The translations under genes were made by a program, and so were the position numbers. The notes beneath the pieces were generated by a model, which was not told the origin of the DNA, made no database searches, and saw nothing but the letters and a program-made list of their open reading frames with translations. 64,000 bases of DNA from Lenzites betulinus (taxonomy: Eukaryota; Basidiomycota; Agaricomycetes; Polyporales; Polyporaceae): positions 62,001 through 126,000 of the forward strand of contig JABYQU010000051.1 of the NCBI GenBank assembly GCA_022264855.1. The letters are read 5' to 3'. The number at the start of each line of letters is the position of its first letter. The stretch's first letter is position 1. Of the stretch, positions 1-11,507 are shown one piece after another.

Positions 1-1
1 A

Positions 2-1020
2 TTACGCGCATTGGAATGGTTAAAACTAAACCACCCGGACTATTATAATATCAGCATATCACAGGCTCATCTTGCTGAGTACCCGGAAGACGAGCCACCT
101 GTCGGAGTGGTGTATAGAAAAAGGGATGATGTCAGTGGAGAGAATTTAGCCGTCAATCAGACAGATATTGAACATGCCGTCGAGACTGGGGAGTGTTCTT
201 TCGTTGTGCACGGCCTGTGCTCCGATGAGTTTGTGAGCATGACATATGATCAGAAAATTCGCTATGCCATTCGCTATTTCGACAATGGGGGCAAAGCCAT
301 GTACTATGGTCATGAAAAGCGACCACAGTCAATATATCACAATCCAACATTGTTTCCATCTATGTTCCCATGGCTTTTCCCATACGGACTGGGAGGTTTT
401 GAAAACGAAAATATCGCCACACGTTTACATCGCGGAGAACACATAAGAGCCCTTCTTCTATACCCTGATCGTCGCTTTGAGCGAGATCGCTGTTTTCCAT
501 TCATTGCGTTTAATCACGAACAGATTCGTGCCAGTGCACAAGGCGGGTACCTACTCACCAAACGGCATAACTTTGCCTCTGTTTCCCAGAAGATTCTCGG
601 TCTCAATCGTGAGGCTCTCGATGCTTTGATTACCCGCGGATCCACTGGTGACTATGTCCGGCCAGAGACGGAAGATGAGAAGGCGTGCTTTGAGCTGATG
701 TTGGTAGTCGACCATGTTGCGGGCCACGTCAATGGGCTCAACACCAGTAGGAAATACCAGCGCAACAAGATAAAATCACTTATCATTGCTCGTGGTGTTC
801 CCATATTCTTCGTAACGTTCGCACCTGCAGATACTAAGAATCCACTGTGTTTGTATTATTGTGGCGAAGCCGTGAATCTCATGGAACACCTACCTCTTTT
901 AAGAGGAGCAGATGCTCGACGACGAGCAATTGCAGATAACCCTGCAGGTGCCGCGCGATTTTTTGACTTCCTGGTCAAGACATTTATTAGAGTCATCCTA
1001 CGACACGGATCAGGTCGAGA
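2..1020 (+). pseudogene. Helitron Rep/helicase protein, N-terminal fragment (Helitron-like N domain)
   Basis: This frame is open from the window edge and continues an upstream sequence. It encodes the conserved N-terminal region of fungal Helitron proteins, including a PxFPWLFPYGxGG stretch around nt 340-400 and the block with AHTxPxxFxTFAPADTKNP-like spacing near nt 790-850. Family knowledge places these ahead of the HUH endonuclease, which nicks and joins single-stranded DNA in rolling-circle transposition. The frame runs to codon GA|C at 1019-1020, where the Plavaka insertion starts. The next residues (DGLFG...) resume at 8076. A Met start is not expected here, because the frame has no in-frame ATG at its beginning and the gene starts outside the window. 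Confidence 0.88.
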
Positions 1021-1044
1021 CATCAGTACTTCCGTAAAGCTCTG
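1021..1044 (+). repeat. Plavaka left terminal inverted repeat
   Basis: It begins CATCAGTACTTC and matches the complement of 8052-8075 with three mismatches in 24 positions. It is followed by several TCAGA/TCTGA pentamers up to about 1150, probably subterminal transposase-binding motifs. Confidence 0.9.
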
Positions 1045-1147
1045 GACATCTGCTCGATCTGAGGAAACTACCTTCAGACTGTCGGAAAGGTCAGACAACT
1101 TCAGAGACGACCAGGCTCGCCAGAGTTGTATTGCCAAGACAGATACA

Positions 1148-4100
1148 CTATGTAATGGTCTCGTGTGCATGGTAGTCAGCATACCAGTTCACATAGTAGC
1201 TACGGAACGCGTCAAGGGTATCAGTGTAGCTAAAGCCATGTGGGAGGCGTGTGGTACCATAAACAGGAATAAGGTGACATGCGCGTACAATTGATCCCAC
1301 GGAGATGACGTCCATAACACGCTCGCCATGTTCATCAAGCTCCGGCTCAACAACCCACATTCCAGTAACCTTGTCAGGGATGTCATCACGTAGAGAAAAC
1401 CATTCAACAAGAGCACAAGAATGCTGAGTGCCATCATAAGTGAAAGCGAAAAAAGAGCGCACACGGGCGACCACCATCCCGTCCATCCCAAGCGCATTTT
1501 GGTCAGTGGTAACCAGCACCGTGTCGTGACGCGGCTCCTCTCCGTACCATGATGGTGTCGAGCGAATAAGCTCTCTATGCATCCCATGAGGACCCGCATG
1601 CTCACTTGGAGCATAAAAGACTGCCGTTGCGCTGTAGAAAACCGCGACCTTTTCCCCCTCCCATAACCAGATCAGCTCGGCATCGAGGACATTGTCAGGC
1701 TGGGCTTCTGGATGCGAGACAAGATAGAGGAATCTTCGTATAAGCCGGTGCAACTGCGGCCGTTCGAGGGTGTCCGCGAGGTCGTGAATTTTGCTAACAT
1801 ATGCTAGACAGGGAGTTAAGATATGGATGGCACGACGGTGAAGCATAGCGTACCTGGCCGTTGACTCAGCATAACCACGGACTCCGCTGGGGCATCGTCG
1901 CTGGCCATAGCATCTGCCAGGTCACGGAAACGTTCGTCTTGCGCTTCTTCTTTGTCTTCGGGTGCGTCGAGGCCAGCGGAGAGGAGTGTATAGGACAAGA
2001 CGTCGCCATAGAACATATTGCGTCGGCCAAACTCGACACGCAAAGCGGCTAGTTTGCTGAGACGTGTGTTCTTCCGAAGAATCTGCCCTAGTGGATTATG
2101 ACGGCTTGAAGCTCGCCAGGGCTTCTTGACGGCGGATATGTGACGGGACTCGGTGATGGACGAGCAGAGGCCGTTGGGCGACCCGAAGAGTTGGATGCTG
2201 CGGACATAATGTACGAGAGAATGCTGACGAGGGAGTGCGAAGCCGTCCGGGCGGATGCCGACGTCTTCAAAGACAGTCCGGAGCTGATGGAATTGTTCAA
2301 GAAGGCGGTCCATGGCTTGCAGAGTGAACGTGTCGTGCTCAGATCGTCTGGCGAGGTAGCAGAAGTCGAGGAGGCATGTTATACATTGGACCATTCGCTC
2401 CGGAACGTATCCCACGATGGCGGGGATGAAAATCTAAACAAAATCATGAGTAAAGTGTCAAGTGGCGACATCGCATGCAGAACATGCCTTCATGAGAGCC
2501 TTTGAGTCGTTACCTGTCCATTGCTTGAAGTTGCGACCTTGAGGAAAGCGTCGAAGCCCGGGGAAAGATGGAACGGCCGCTAGACTAGTTGATGTGACCT
2601 GGTGTGAGTATGGTGACGCAGACGGCCCAATGAAAGATATTTACCGACGGTCGATGTCGTCGAGAATATGTCCAGCTTCACGTTCATTGTCTGCAGTGAT
2701 CTTGATGTACTTGACGACCCACAAAACAAGTTGATCTTTGAATGCTCCCTTGATGAGCTGGTGTAAGAGATCGGGGGTTAGAAGCTCGTGGATGTCGGCG
2801 CGAGGGAATGACATTGTGAAAGGCTGGGAGTCACGGTTAATGGGAGCTAACAAGCGACGCGGAGACATCGTTCCCTCACCTCGACGCTGCTGTTGATACC
2901 AAATACGTCCCATAGATCACGAGGGTCATACGCGTCTTGAAGTGCGCGATCATGCTCCCGGAACCGAGGATCCCCATTGACGAAGTCGGCAGTTGGAAGC
3001 GCCAGACATCTACCGGTTGGAACGTACATTAGTGATATGTGTGACACCCGCTGCAACTGGTCTTACCTTGGACACCAGCCATAGACGACGCCAGAGAGAT
3101 ACACTTGTTCCGGGTAGTCAGCAATGAATGGACCGAGCTCAAAGATGGCGCGACGATAGTGTCCGTCTGGGCATCTCATCACGTGAGGGGTTGTCATGCC
3201 TGCTCGAAGCGGCTCTAAAATCTTAACGAGTGATCCGTGATAGAGCTGCTTCTTGAATAGACGAAACTCCTTGTCAGAGTCCCATTTACGCTCAGCTGTA
3301 GTGTCGTAGTCAGTAAGTTATAAGAGTCATAACTGGTCAAACGATACACACCATGTGGAATTGCCAAGAATGCGATTGGTACGACGCTCTCCCTATGCGC
3401 CCGCCGCATGTCATTGTGGATATTCCCCAATGACATATAGAGGGGGTGGAACTCTTGATTGCCCGTCGCGACGGACACAGTTGTCTTGTCGGCACCGAGA
3501 ACAACTGGGGTAAGCATGGAGCCGTGAGTATTGGCATCCTCGCTGATCTTGTCCTGCTCGTGAAAGGTAAATGGTGGTAAGAATGATAATAGAGATATGA
3601 ACAACGACTAGTAGGGCTCACCGCCTGCTTGTACGCCCAGCGCCCCGACATGAGGTTCGAAACACGGCGGCAGGCAGGGCCCGTGTACTCTTCGAATGGT
3701 GCCACATCGAACCGTCCTTTGAAGTCCGGGCTGGAGGCAAGAGCCTCAGCAACGTGGAGTGAGTTTCGTGCATGGATGAAGAAGACTTCGCGCTTCCATG
3801 GTGGAGAGTTCCTGTCGACTACGCCGTCGTATCGTACTGCAAACGTACGCCAGGTTTCGGGACCGTAATCTATCTGGTCGATAGTTTGTAGTAGCTCATC
3901 AAAGTCCGTGAAGATTGCACCGTACTGGGCATGTCCGTCCGCAACATGTTTGGCCGCCCAAATTCGAAGCACATGGTCGATCTTGCCCCTTGATAGCTGC
4001 GCCTCCTCAAACATAAGTTCTGCGAACTCGAAAGATGGTCGGTCCGGAAAAGGCGACCAGTTGATGTCATCAGGGAGAGGTTCTGGCGGCTGGTTAGGGG

Positions 4101-4325
4101 GTAGGAATGCGCCATTCTTGTCGCACGGTCGGCCTGAGGATGCTCAATATACTAGGAAGATCACAAGACTACATAGAACTCACCATCTAGGGTGGGATGG
4201 CGACGATATGTCGACTCGATTGGTGGTGGTTTGGGGTGGCGATGCGCCAGTCGACGATGTTGGTAGTACCCACGTGTCGTAGGGAACGTACGTGGTCCAG
4301 GACATAACCGACACAGACGTGCCAT
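1148..4325 (-). CDS. Plavaka family transposase (C2H2 zinc finger), apparently intact
   Basis: The start is ATG at 4325, opening with a C2H2 finger (CRLC...H...H) joined by a short intron to an exon carrying the PCD-NGAFLPP linker. The next exons carry the block FDELLQTID...YTGP and MSGRWAYKQA, then THGSMLTPVVLGADKTTVS, a signature region of fungal Plavaka transposases, then CPDGHYRRAIFELGPFIADYPEQ. The C-terminal exon (1148-1796) holds the typical CALVEWF, GMWVVEPE, HLIPVYG and YYVNWYADYHAHE blocks. About eight introns of 35-60 nt with GT-AG ends explain every frame break, and I found no stop inside exons. It should catalyse cut-and-paste movement of the surrounding element from the nucleus. 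It is transcribed away from the accessory gene, with about 360 bp between their starts. Confidence 0.88.
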
Positions 4326-4683
4326 AGTATACAGTATTTTCTGTACAAGCGGGCACACTAGTAAAGCAAACAAGAGCTTAGGAGGACCGCAGTAAGAGAG
4401 GAAGAAGACTTAGTGTGGCATACCAAGTCGGCACCACGGGGGATAAGTCGACGTGCTTGCTAAGGAATCAGTGGTGGTGACAATGCCAGATCCGAGACGT
4501 TGTTAGAAACGTATTATCTGAGTGGTTTGAGGGACAACAGATGGAAGACGATGGTTCGGTGGGAAGTCTAAGAGTTGACGAAACCGTCGAGCGTGCATGG
4601 GCGCTAAAAACCAAAAATCTTCACGCTGGCCATATTCGCCCTCTTGAACTCTTCCCATATCCTTTCTGTCGCCTCCGTTCAGC

Positions 4684-7600
4684 ATGCCGCCTCGAGCCCG
4701 CCCAAAAGCTAGAACATCTGGCCGCATCCTGAGACAGCTTGAAGATCCTGCTTGCCCTTCACAGACCGTAGCAGAGCCCACCGATACTGGCAGCGACACG
4801 AACATCGGGGTCACAGCTATGCTGGCTCAGTCGGACATGGACGTTGCTGATGTCCACCATCCTGATGATGAGGCATCGTCAAAGGTGTGTACACAGTAGT
4901 GCCTACTAGACGTGCTTACCTTTTGAATGTTCTAAGCATACTTTGCAGGACGACGCAGAGCGAGCACTTATCACAACACATGGCTATGGGACCAGGGCCC
5001 GTAATCGAACTAGTCACCCGGGACTTGAGGCAGGCTTGGCCAAGCGGACACGCGAGGAGATACATGCACAGGCGGCATCGAAGAAGGCGGCACAGGCTGA
5101 GAAGAATGACGCCCTCGATGCTCATAGAGCCTCTCAAGACAAGAGCAGGGACCTGGTGGCATTGCTGGAGGACAGGAGAATGGCACAGGATGCTGACGAG
5201 GATCTGTACTTCGGTAAGTGTGCAAGCTCTAAATGGTCGTGCACGTCGCGTACTAACAAGTGTACCTTATATGGCAGCCACGGCCCCGAACCTTGGGAAC
5301 GCCAGCTTGGATAGCACGCCGCACACGAAAGATATTGCTCAGTGGCCCACGCTGAAGAGCAAGCACTCAGTAAGGCTGGAAAGAAACCTGGCGCTGTCTG
5401 AGACTGATGCTCATTCTTCGGACTCTTTAGATTGTATCACGGGACCCAGTCGAAGTGGCGCCTAATGGACGCCCTGCGAGCACGCGCCTACCTCAGGCTG
5501 GACTTGGACGCCTGGTATGATTGCTCTTGCTGCCTGCTTGCGACATCTATGCTAACAGCGTAACTCTGCATGTTCAGAAGTCTTTCGGCCTGGCAGCACT
5601 CGAAGACGACTATAATGAGAATGACGAGGACGTTGACCTGAGCCTTCTTAATGCACCCCTCGCAGAAGTGCCGCCCAAGGACTTTGAAGACGACTTGGTG
5701 CAGCACTCAGATCATGCTGAAGAGATCCGCGGGCAACTCTACGGGCACGACACTGCTGAAGATGTGCGCGAGCTACTCGACGAGCACAACACTGACTTAG
5801 CGGGAGACGGTGCGTTCAGCGTAGCCCCGCAGTGTGTAGTTCGTGCGCGCCCAGCGCGAGACATCAAATACACTTTGGGTATGACTTTAACAAGAGTATT
5901 GGTTTGTGACGCTAACATATCTGTATAGAACGCGAAGATGCATATGAAGATGAAGATGCGTATGAGGAGGAGGAGGAAGGAGAAGAAGGGACTGCGGCCG
6001 ACTCTACTCCGGTCAGACCGAAGGTGCGTCCACTTAATATGCTGCACTGCTTTATAACATACATATTAATCTCTTCTAGAACCTCACCGCTGCCCAAAAG
6101 CGAGCCTACAAGCAAAAAGAAGTACGCGCCAATCTTTCATCGCGTCGTGCCAACCCAAGCAGCATTACGGCCACACAAATGCCGCGTCTGCACATCCAGG
6201 AAGACAAGAAAGCACCTGCAGGTACGAGCACGTCAAAAGATGCATTCAGCACATCCTGGCGGCGACGCCTTCAGGAAGCTTCACGGTCGTCGCCATCGCT
6301 CAGCCACACTCCGCAAAAGCCCGTACCTCTCAAGGCTCCGACATCTAATAGTGAGCATTCCCTGTCGCTATCATGGTGTATATATGGGCTTATGATTTCG
6401 ATCTAGCCGTGGCCAAGCAATCTTCCAAACGCCGCAATGTGGTCCATAGTAACCTTGAGGATGGTCGCCATCAATGGGAGCATGTTGGTGGGTTTACCGA
6501 TCAAGATGTCGTCGTCGGCCGACCAGCAATGGGCACTATATCCCGGGCAACGAAAGGTGTGAAGGTATGCGCGATGTTTACAGACTCGACATCATAAGAC
6601 TGACCAGGCATTCATACTAGGGCATAGAGATGTACGAAGTCTCAGAGTCAGAAGAACTGGCGCGCGGCCAGAAGCGCAAGGCTGCACCGGCACCCAAGAT
6701 CAAGGCTCATCACCAGAAGAAAGCTAAGAACGCTATAGTGATTTCTGATGATGACGAGCCCACCGTATCGGTCGACTCAAAAGCTTACGATGCGCTCCCT
6801 GGCTGGGTGAAGCCCGCTATCAAAACGATCATCATTCCGTCCGTGCGGGAGTTTATTGGTTCGCAAGACGATCCTTGGTCGCTTGATACGGAGGAGTATA
6901 CGTTCAGCGATCTCCTTCAGAGGTTGTTCGACAAGGTCTTCCCGCATCAGCGTTACGACTTTGGGAGCGGCGATGGCAAGATATATGCATGGGTAAGCCG
7001 TGCTTTGATCCTTTATGTGTATACTGACAGTGACCATGGTGTGTGTACAGTGCCAGCAGCAAGCCTACGACTGGCGGCGGAACTTCCAGAAGACCGCTAA
7101 CGCCGTTGTATTACAAGAGCGCACCGCGCGCCTCGCCGACGACACATTGACTGCTTCAGAGCGTAGTGAGCATGGCGTGAATCGCTGGCTGAAACACGCC
7201 ATGCTTGCAGGCGGTGAAGCAATGTGGGGCGACCCAGATATTCGCGTCGTAAGTGTGTCTGTCTTGCCATGGCTCTACTGGCTAATTGACTCGTATTTCC
7301 TGAAGCCGGGCAATGCACGCAAGCAGCTTCAGTCGAAATATGTCCTCCAGGTAGTCGCATATCATCTGGCAAGCACAATCGGATCGGTCATGCCGGACTC
7401 GGAGGAGCAGTATCCTGTTGGTGCACTGGCATTGGCCGCCGCAGCTGTAAGCCTTCAGACACACCGTCTTGCAGTTCCGCCAAGTCGAACAATGACTGTT
7501 TTGTGTATCACCAGGTCCAGCGTGCATTCGAGTGGTACCTACACGACCAGCCCAGGGGGATCAAACAGGGCCACTTCTCTACGGCCAATGTCGCTGGGCT

Positions 7601-7903
7601 TACGTCTTATTGGCGTAACAGCGCGGTTGCTGAGCTGTTGGACACGCCGCACCGCTTCGACCGTCTTCTCGAGAGCGCAACGCTGTTGATTGATGCCGCT
7701 TCTGTAAGGACAAAGCCATGCCGTTCACAGATTGCTGCCGCGAGTATGTACACACGCGAACGCAGTAGTTCACCTGCACCTCCCATGTAATCAATGTTTC
7801 ATAGCATGATGATGCACGTGCATCCGCGCCGTATTACTTGACATACGGATTCGACAGCTCTGCTCTCGCCGCCGTTAGTCTGCTGAGCGCTGGACAAGTC
7901 TGA
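4684..7903 (+). CDS. Plavaka-associated accessory protein, function unknown
   Basis: A multi-exon gene starts at ATG 4684 and ends at TGA 7901-7903. The first exons encode a basic/acidic low-complexity leader with an Ala/Lys-rich coiled-coil stretch (4970-5215). Acidic runs follow (DEDAYEEEEEGEEG near 5940-5990), then basic nuclear-signal-like segments (RGQKRK, HHQKKAKN near 6670-6730). The C-terminal part (6790-7700) is a folded-looking domain with conserved tryptophans, WRRNFQKTA and GALALAAAAV-FEWYL. Proteins of this type accompany Plavaka-like elements in Agaricomycete genomes and may belong to the basidiomycete DUF6532-like group, from memory and unverified. Its position inside the terminal repeats makes it cargo or a helper of the transposon. 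Exon edges are approximate. Confidence 0.7.
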
Positions 7904-8050
7904 TTAGTCTGATGCTCTGAGGGCCTCCGGTAGCGAACTGCTTGCAGAATCTGGACCTCAGCAAACCCCATTCTGACGCCTGAGGGTCTGAAGGGTCTGA
8001 ATAACTTCTGAACGAGTCTGACTAGGTCTGTAACATCTGCATCAGAGCAT
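7898..8050 (+). repeat. Subterminal TCTGA array of the Plavaka element
   Basis: Eight TCTGA pentamers in the same orientation lie between the accessory-gene stop and the right terminal repeat, with variants TCTGG and TCTGT between them. The left end carries the complementary TCAGA at lower density. In CACTA-superfamily elements such subterminal repeats bind the transposase. That role here is inference. Confidence 0.7.
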
Positions 8051-8051
8051 A

Positions 8052-8075
8052 CAGAGATTTGCAGAAGTACTGATG
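8052..8075 (-). repeat. Plavaka right terminal inverted repeat
   Basis: It ends ...GAAGTACTGATG at 8075, the complement of the left terminus, and is followed directly by the GA target duplication at 8076-8077. Confidence 0.9.
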
Positions 8076-9086
8076 GACGGGCTGTTTGGACCGACTGAAT
8101 GTTATTATGGCACTGTTGAGGCACAAGGTCGCCTCACTCTCCACTTGCATATGCTCGTCTGGATCAGTCATTGTCCAAGTCCTCAGGAAATCCGCGATCG
8201 TTTGCTAGCGGATTCCGAGTTTGAGTCCCAACTTTTAGGTTGGTTAGAGGCTTGCCATTTCGGCGACTTTGCGACCAGTACTGAGGAGAAGTTAGCGGAA
8301 GAGCTTGAAGAAGTATATTATGAACGTCAGTCTGACGGTACCATGTTGTGTCGTACACGCTTGAAACGCCACATACGCGATCCTGCCACAACTCTTCCTC
8401 GTAGGCCGCCATCTCAGTTTTCGGAGGCGGGCGACCAGTCTCTAAAAAGCTGGCACCGCAGTTTTCTCGAAGACACTGATCGAGTGGTCTTCTGTTCAAA
8501 TCGGCATGACCGTAGTCATGGGAAGGGGTGTTGGAGAAGTGGCGACCCAGGTTATTGCTGTGCTCGATTTCCAAGAGAGCTGTTCGAACAAAACCAAGTT
8601 GATCGCAACAGTGGTGCTATCCGCTTCGCAAAGAAAGAGGCATGGATCAATACTTACAATATAGTCCTATCCAACGTCTTGCGGTCTAATTCTGATTTGA
8701 CGTGCCTTCTTTCTGGTACACAGGTGAAGGCTATCATTGCGTATGTTACAGATTATGTCACCAAAAGCTCACTTACGACGCATGGATTCTTTGAGACAGT
8801 CCGAGCCGTACTTGACCGTAACACAGACCTTCTTGCTCCTCACGATACCGATCGCGCTGACGCGGCGAGGGCTCTGGTGGTCAAAATCGTCAATGCATTA
8901 TCAGGTGCTGCAGAGTTAGGCGGTCCTGCTGTGTGTGCTTACCTGCTTGGCAATCCTGATCATTATACAAGCGAGGTATTCAAAGTCTTCCATTGGCGGT
9001 CGTACGTCCGCAAGGTTCGCGACGATGTAGGCGTAGGTGTTGCCACTCTGAGCTGTGGCGACGAAAGTCAGCAGCTGTTGTAGGAA
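8076..9086 (+). pseudogene. Helitron Rep domain fragment with HUH and Y2-like motifs
   Basis: This resumes the Helitron frame directly after the Plavaka element. It contains CYYGTVEAQGRLTLHLHMLVW, whose HLH core (8133-8150) is the HUH metal-binding motif of the rolling-circle endonuclease. It also has IAYVTDYVTKSS (8735-8770), corresponding to the tyrosine motif YxxxYxxK that forms the covalent DNA link. A TAG at 9081-9083 closes the frame six bases before the foldback element begins. The protein downstream of that element is in another frame (codons through 9063-9086 read RRKSAAVVG in the helicase frame), so a small indel happened here as well as the insertion. Confidence 0.88.
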
Positions 9087-9665
9087 TGATGCATCATTTA
9101 CCGTTAAATGGCCTGCGGCGTATTGCATCAATTACCGTCTGCGTCCTGATGCATTACGACAGCCCGGTAAGCGACCGAGGACCCTCCGGGACCTGCCTAA
9201 TTAGGCAGGTGCCCCCGGGGAATGCTGTTATCTACTGTTTTTACTGATCTATTGCTTATCTGTGCTAGATTACATTCTTATCTCATCTATCTGGCGCTTT
9301 CCCGTGCCCCTCAGGCCTCTGCAAGCGGGCGCTTTTGCTCCCGGCTCAGTACACCCCAATTAGGCAACTACCTCCTCCTCCCTCCATACCCCCCTCCTCT
9401 CTCCGGCTCTCCTGGGCTCGTTTCGTATCCGTTTAAGCTCGCACTGGAACCGTTCGATTCACATTTATTAGGACTACAATCGCGCGCAAACGCGTCCGGA
9501 ATCCGGTAAGTATTCACAGTGTTACATCAGATACAAAGTGGGCTAGTGAGACGACGCGAAACGCGCGATATCTCGCGCGTTTCGCGTCGCCTCCTCGCGC
9601 GTAAGGGCTCCCCGGAAAGCCACAGAACGCCTCTTTCCGGCGAGCCCTTAACGACGCCGAACAGA
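9087..9665 (+). repeat. Left arm of foldback element
   Basis: This arm is the inverted copy of 10932-11507. It includes a polypyrimidine CTCCTCCCTCC-type stretch (about 9370-9415) and a GC-rich palindromic segment (CGCGAAACGCGCGATATCTC and its continuation, 9550-9590) that could form a strong hairpin. Confidence 0.85.
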
Positions 9666-10931
9666 CCGGGATTGGTGGAGATACTGTCCGCCCTTCCGGG
9701 GGAGGGGAGTAGCTCCACCTCCCTGGTCCATATCTCCCCCAAACCATGCTCTGTGCTTGCGCCAAGCTCACTGACCATGTATTACATGTACCAGGGTCGT
9801 TATCAGGTCAAACCTGGCCGAAGAACGCGCTGACACACACTTGAAAGCCCTCGCTCTGTGGCTGGAACAAGAATATACATATGTCCTCGTATCTCATGAA
9901 CGCGGGCACGCCTCACAGCGCGACGCGTACCGTCGGAAAGCTACTGAACGTAGCTTTCTGGCGGTATGCGTTTCGCTGCGAGGCGACCACTCATCGTCTC
10001 GCTATCACTATTCTCCCCTCCTCCTGTTGCTCCTACACACTGTACATGGCTTCCTTGTAGCATATCCCCCTGTTTGTACTGTACCACACATGTATTTTAT
10101 AGCACTAAATGAGAGCTTTCCATAGCATCAAAGATCCCCCAGAACGACCAAAAATTGATGTTAATATGAAGTTTTATACCCCCATTGTGCTGCTTCAGTG
10201 TGTCATAAAAGGTGTAAGCTACAGTGAGTCTTAAGACACCCTATGGGCGTCTTAAGACACTTTTTTTAGAACAGATCAGCGAATATCTCCCTCAGTTTAG
10301 CTCCGAATGCCACGAAACGTTACACGAAGGTAGTGCATGCTTGTCGCTACTCAGATCAAAAAGAAACACTGTAATCGGACATGATTTCGTTGCACTATAA
10401 GCTCCACTCTGGAACACACTGATAAACAGTTTATGAAGCCAGATATTGCAGTGGGGCCTGAAAACCTGTATATTATCAATCTATGAAGTACTGTCTATAT
10501 GTACATGAAGTCTGTTGGTGGTTTGAAGTGGGGGTCATGGAGATCTGCAAGATATGATCAAGGGATGAAGGAGGGGGAGAGGAAGGGAATAGCGCCATGA
10601 GGAACGGTCGTATTGCAACACAGAGCGTACCGTCGGAAAGCTGCTGAACGCAGCTTTCCGGCGATACGTTTTGCGTCGCGAGGCGTGTCCGCGTTCCGAA
10701 CATATGACGGGTATGGTGTCCCTGTGGCTGAGCCACAGGGCGAGGGTCTTTGAGTGTGTTTGGTTGCGTTTTGTGCTGTATCGGCTGCTTAGAAAGTGTT
10801 TTCAGTATCACTAGAGCAATCTGTGAAAATTTGAAGACGTACCGACGGGATGTGAAGGGGATATGGACCGGGGAGGGATGGCCACCCTCCATCCCCAGAA
10901 GGGTGTATGATAACTCGGTCATTTCTTGGCC

Positions 10932-11507
10932 GTTCCGCATCGTGAAGAGCTCGCCGGAAAGCTACGTTCTGTGGCTTTCCGGGGAGCCCATACGCGCGAG
11001 GAGGCGACGCGAAACGCGCGAGATATCGCGCATTTTGCGTCGTCTCACTAGCCCATTTTGTATCTAAAGTAAAACTGTCAGTACTTACCGGATTCTGGAC
11101 GCGTTTGCGCGCGATTGTAGTCCTAATAGATGCGAATCGAACGGGCCCAGTGCGATAGAGAACGGAGGAGAAACGAGCCCAGGAGAGCCGGAGGGAGGAG
11201 GGAGGTATGGAGGGAGGAGGCCATAATTGCCTAATTGGGCTGTGGTGAGCCGGGAGCAAAAGCGCCCGCTTGCGGGGGCCTGAGGGGCGCGGGAAAGCGC
11301 CGGAGAGATGAGATAAGACTGTAATCTAGAAGAGATAAGCAGTAGATTAGCAAAAACAGTAGATAACAGTGCTCCCCCGGGGCACCTGCCTAATTAGGCA
11401 GGTCCCGGAGGGTCCTCGGTCGCTTACCGGGCTGTCGTAATGCATCAGGATGCAGACGGTAACTGATGCAATACGCCGCAGGCCATTTAACGGTAAATGA
11501 TGCATCA
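10932..11507 (-). repeat. Right arm of foldback element
   Basis: This is the reverse complement of the left arm with scattered substitutions and small indels, mostly in the polypyrimidine tract. The arm ends at TGATGCATCA (11498-11507), where Helitron coding sequence resumes. Confidence 0.85.

Larger units (their letters stand above)
1021..8075. mobile_element. Complete Plavaka-type DNA transposon nested in the Helitron
   Basis: The ends are imperfect inverted repeats: CATCAGTACTTC at 1021 and its complement ending at 8075, matching at 21 of the first 24 bases. The flanks are GA at 1019-1020 and GA at 8076-8077. Deleting 1021-8075 plus one GA rejoins the Helitron codons as ...GGT CGA GAC GGG..., the expected protein. 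This sets the borders to the base and gives a 2 bp target duplication, in keeping with CACTA-like elements. Inside are a minus-strand transposase (1148-4325) and a divergent plus-strand accessory gene (4684-7903). Both appear intact once short introns are removed. Confidence 0.93.
9087..11507. mobile_element. Foldback element with ~575 bp terminal inverted repeats, no coding capacity
   Basis: Positions 9087-9665 and 10932-11507 are near-perfect inverted copies. They begin TGATGCATCATTTACCG, continue through the self-complementary CCTGCCTAATTAGGCAGG, and end around a GGAAAGC/GCTTTCC hairpin. TGATGCATCA is itself a palindrome at both edges, so it may be a 10 bp target duplication or the tips of the repeats. 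The 1.27 kb core holds no credible gene. It does carry a second direct repeat (about 9930-9985 and 10628-10687) built on the same hairpin, and a TCTTAAGA hairpin near 10230-10260. The element sits inside the Helitron Rep-helicase junction. Confidence 0.85.
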
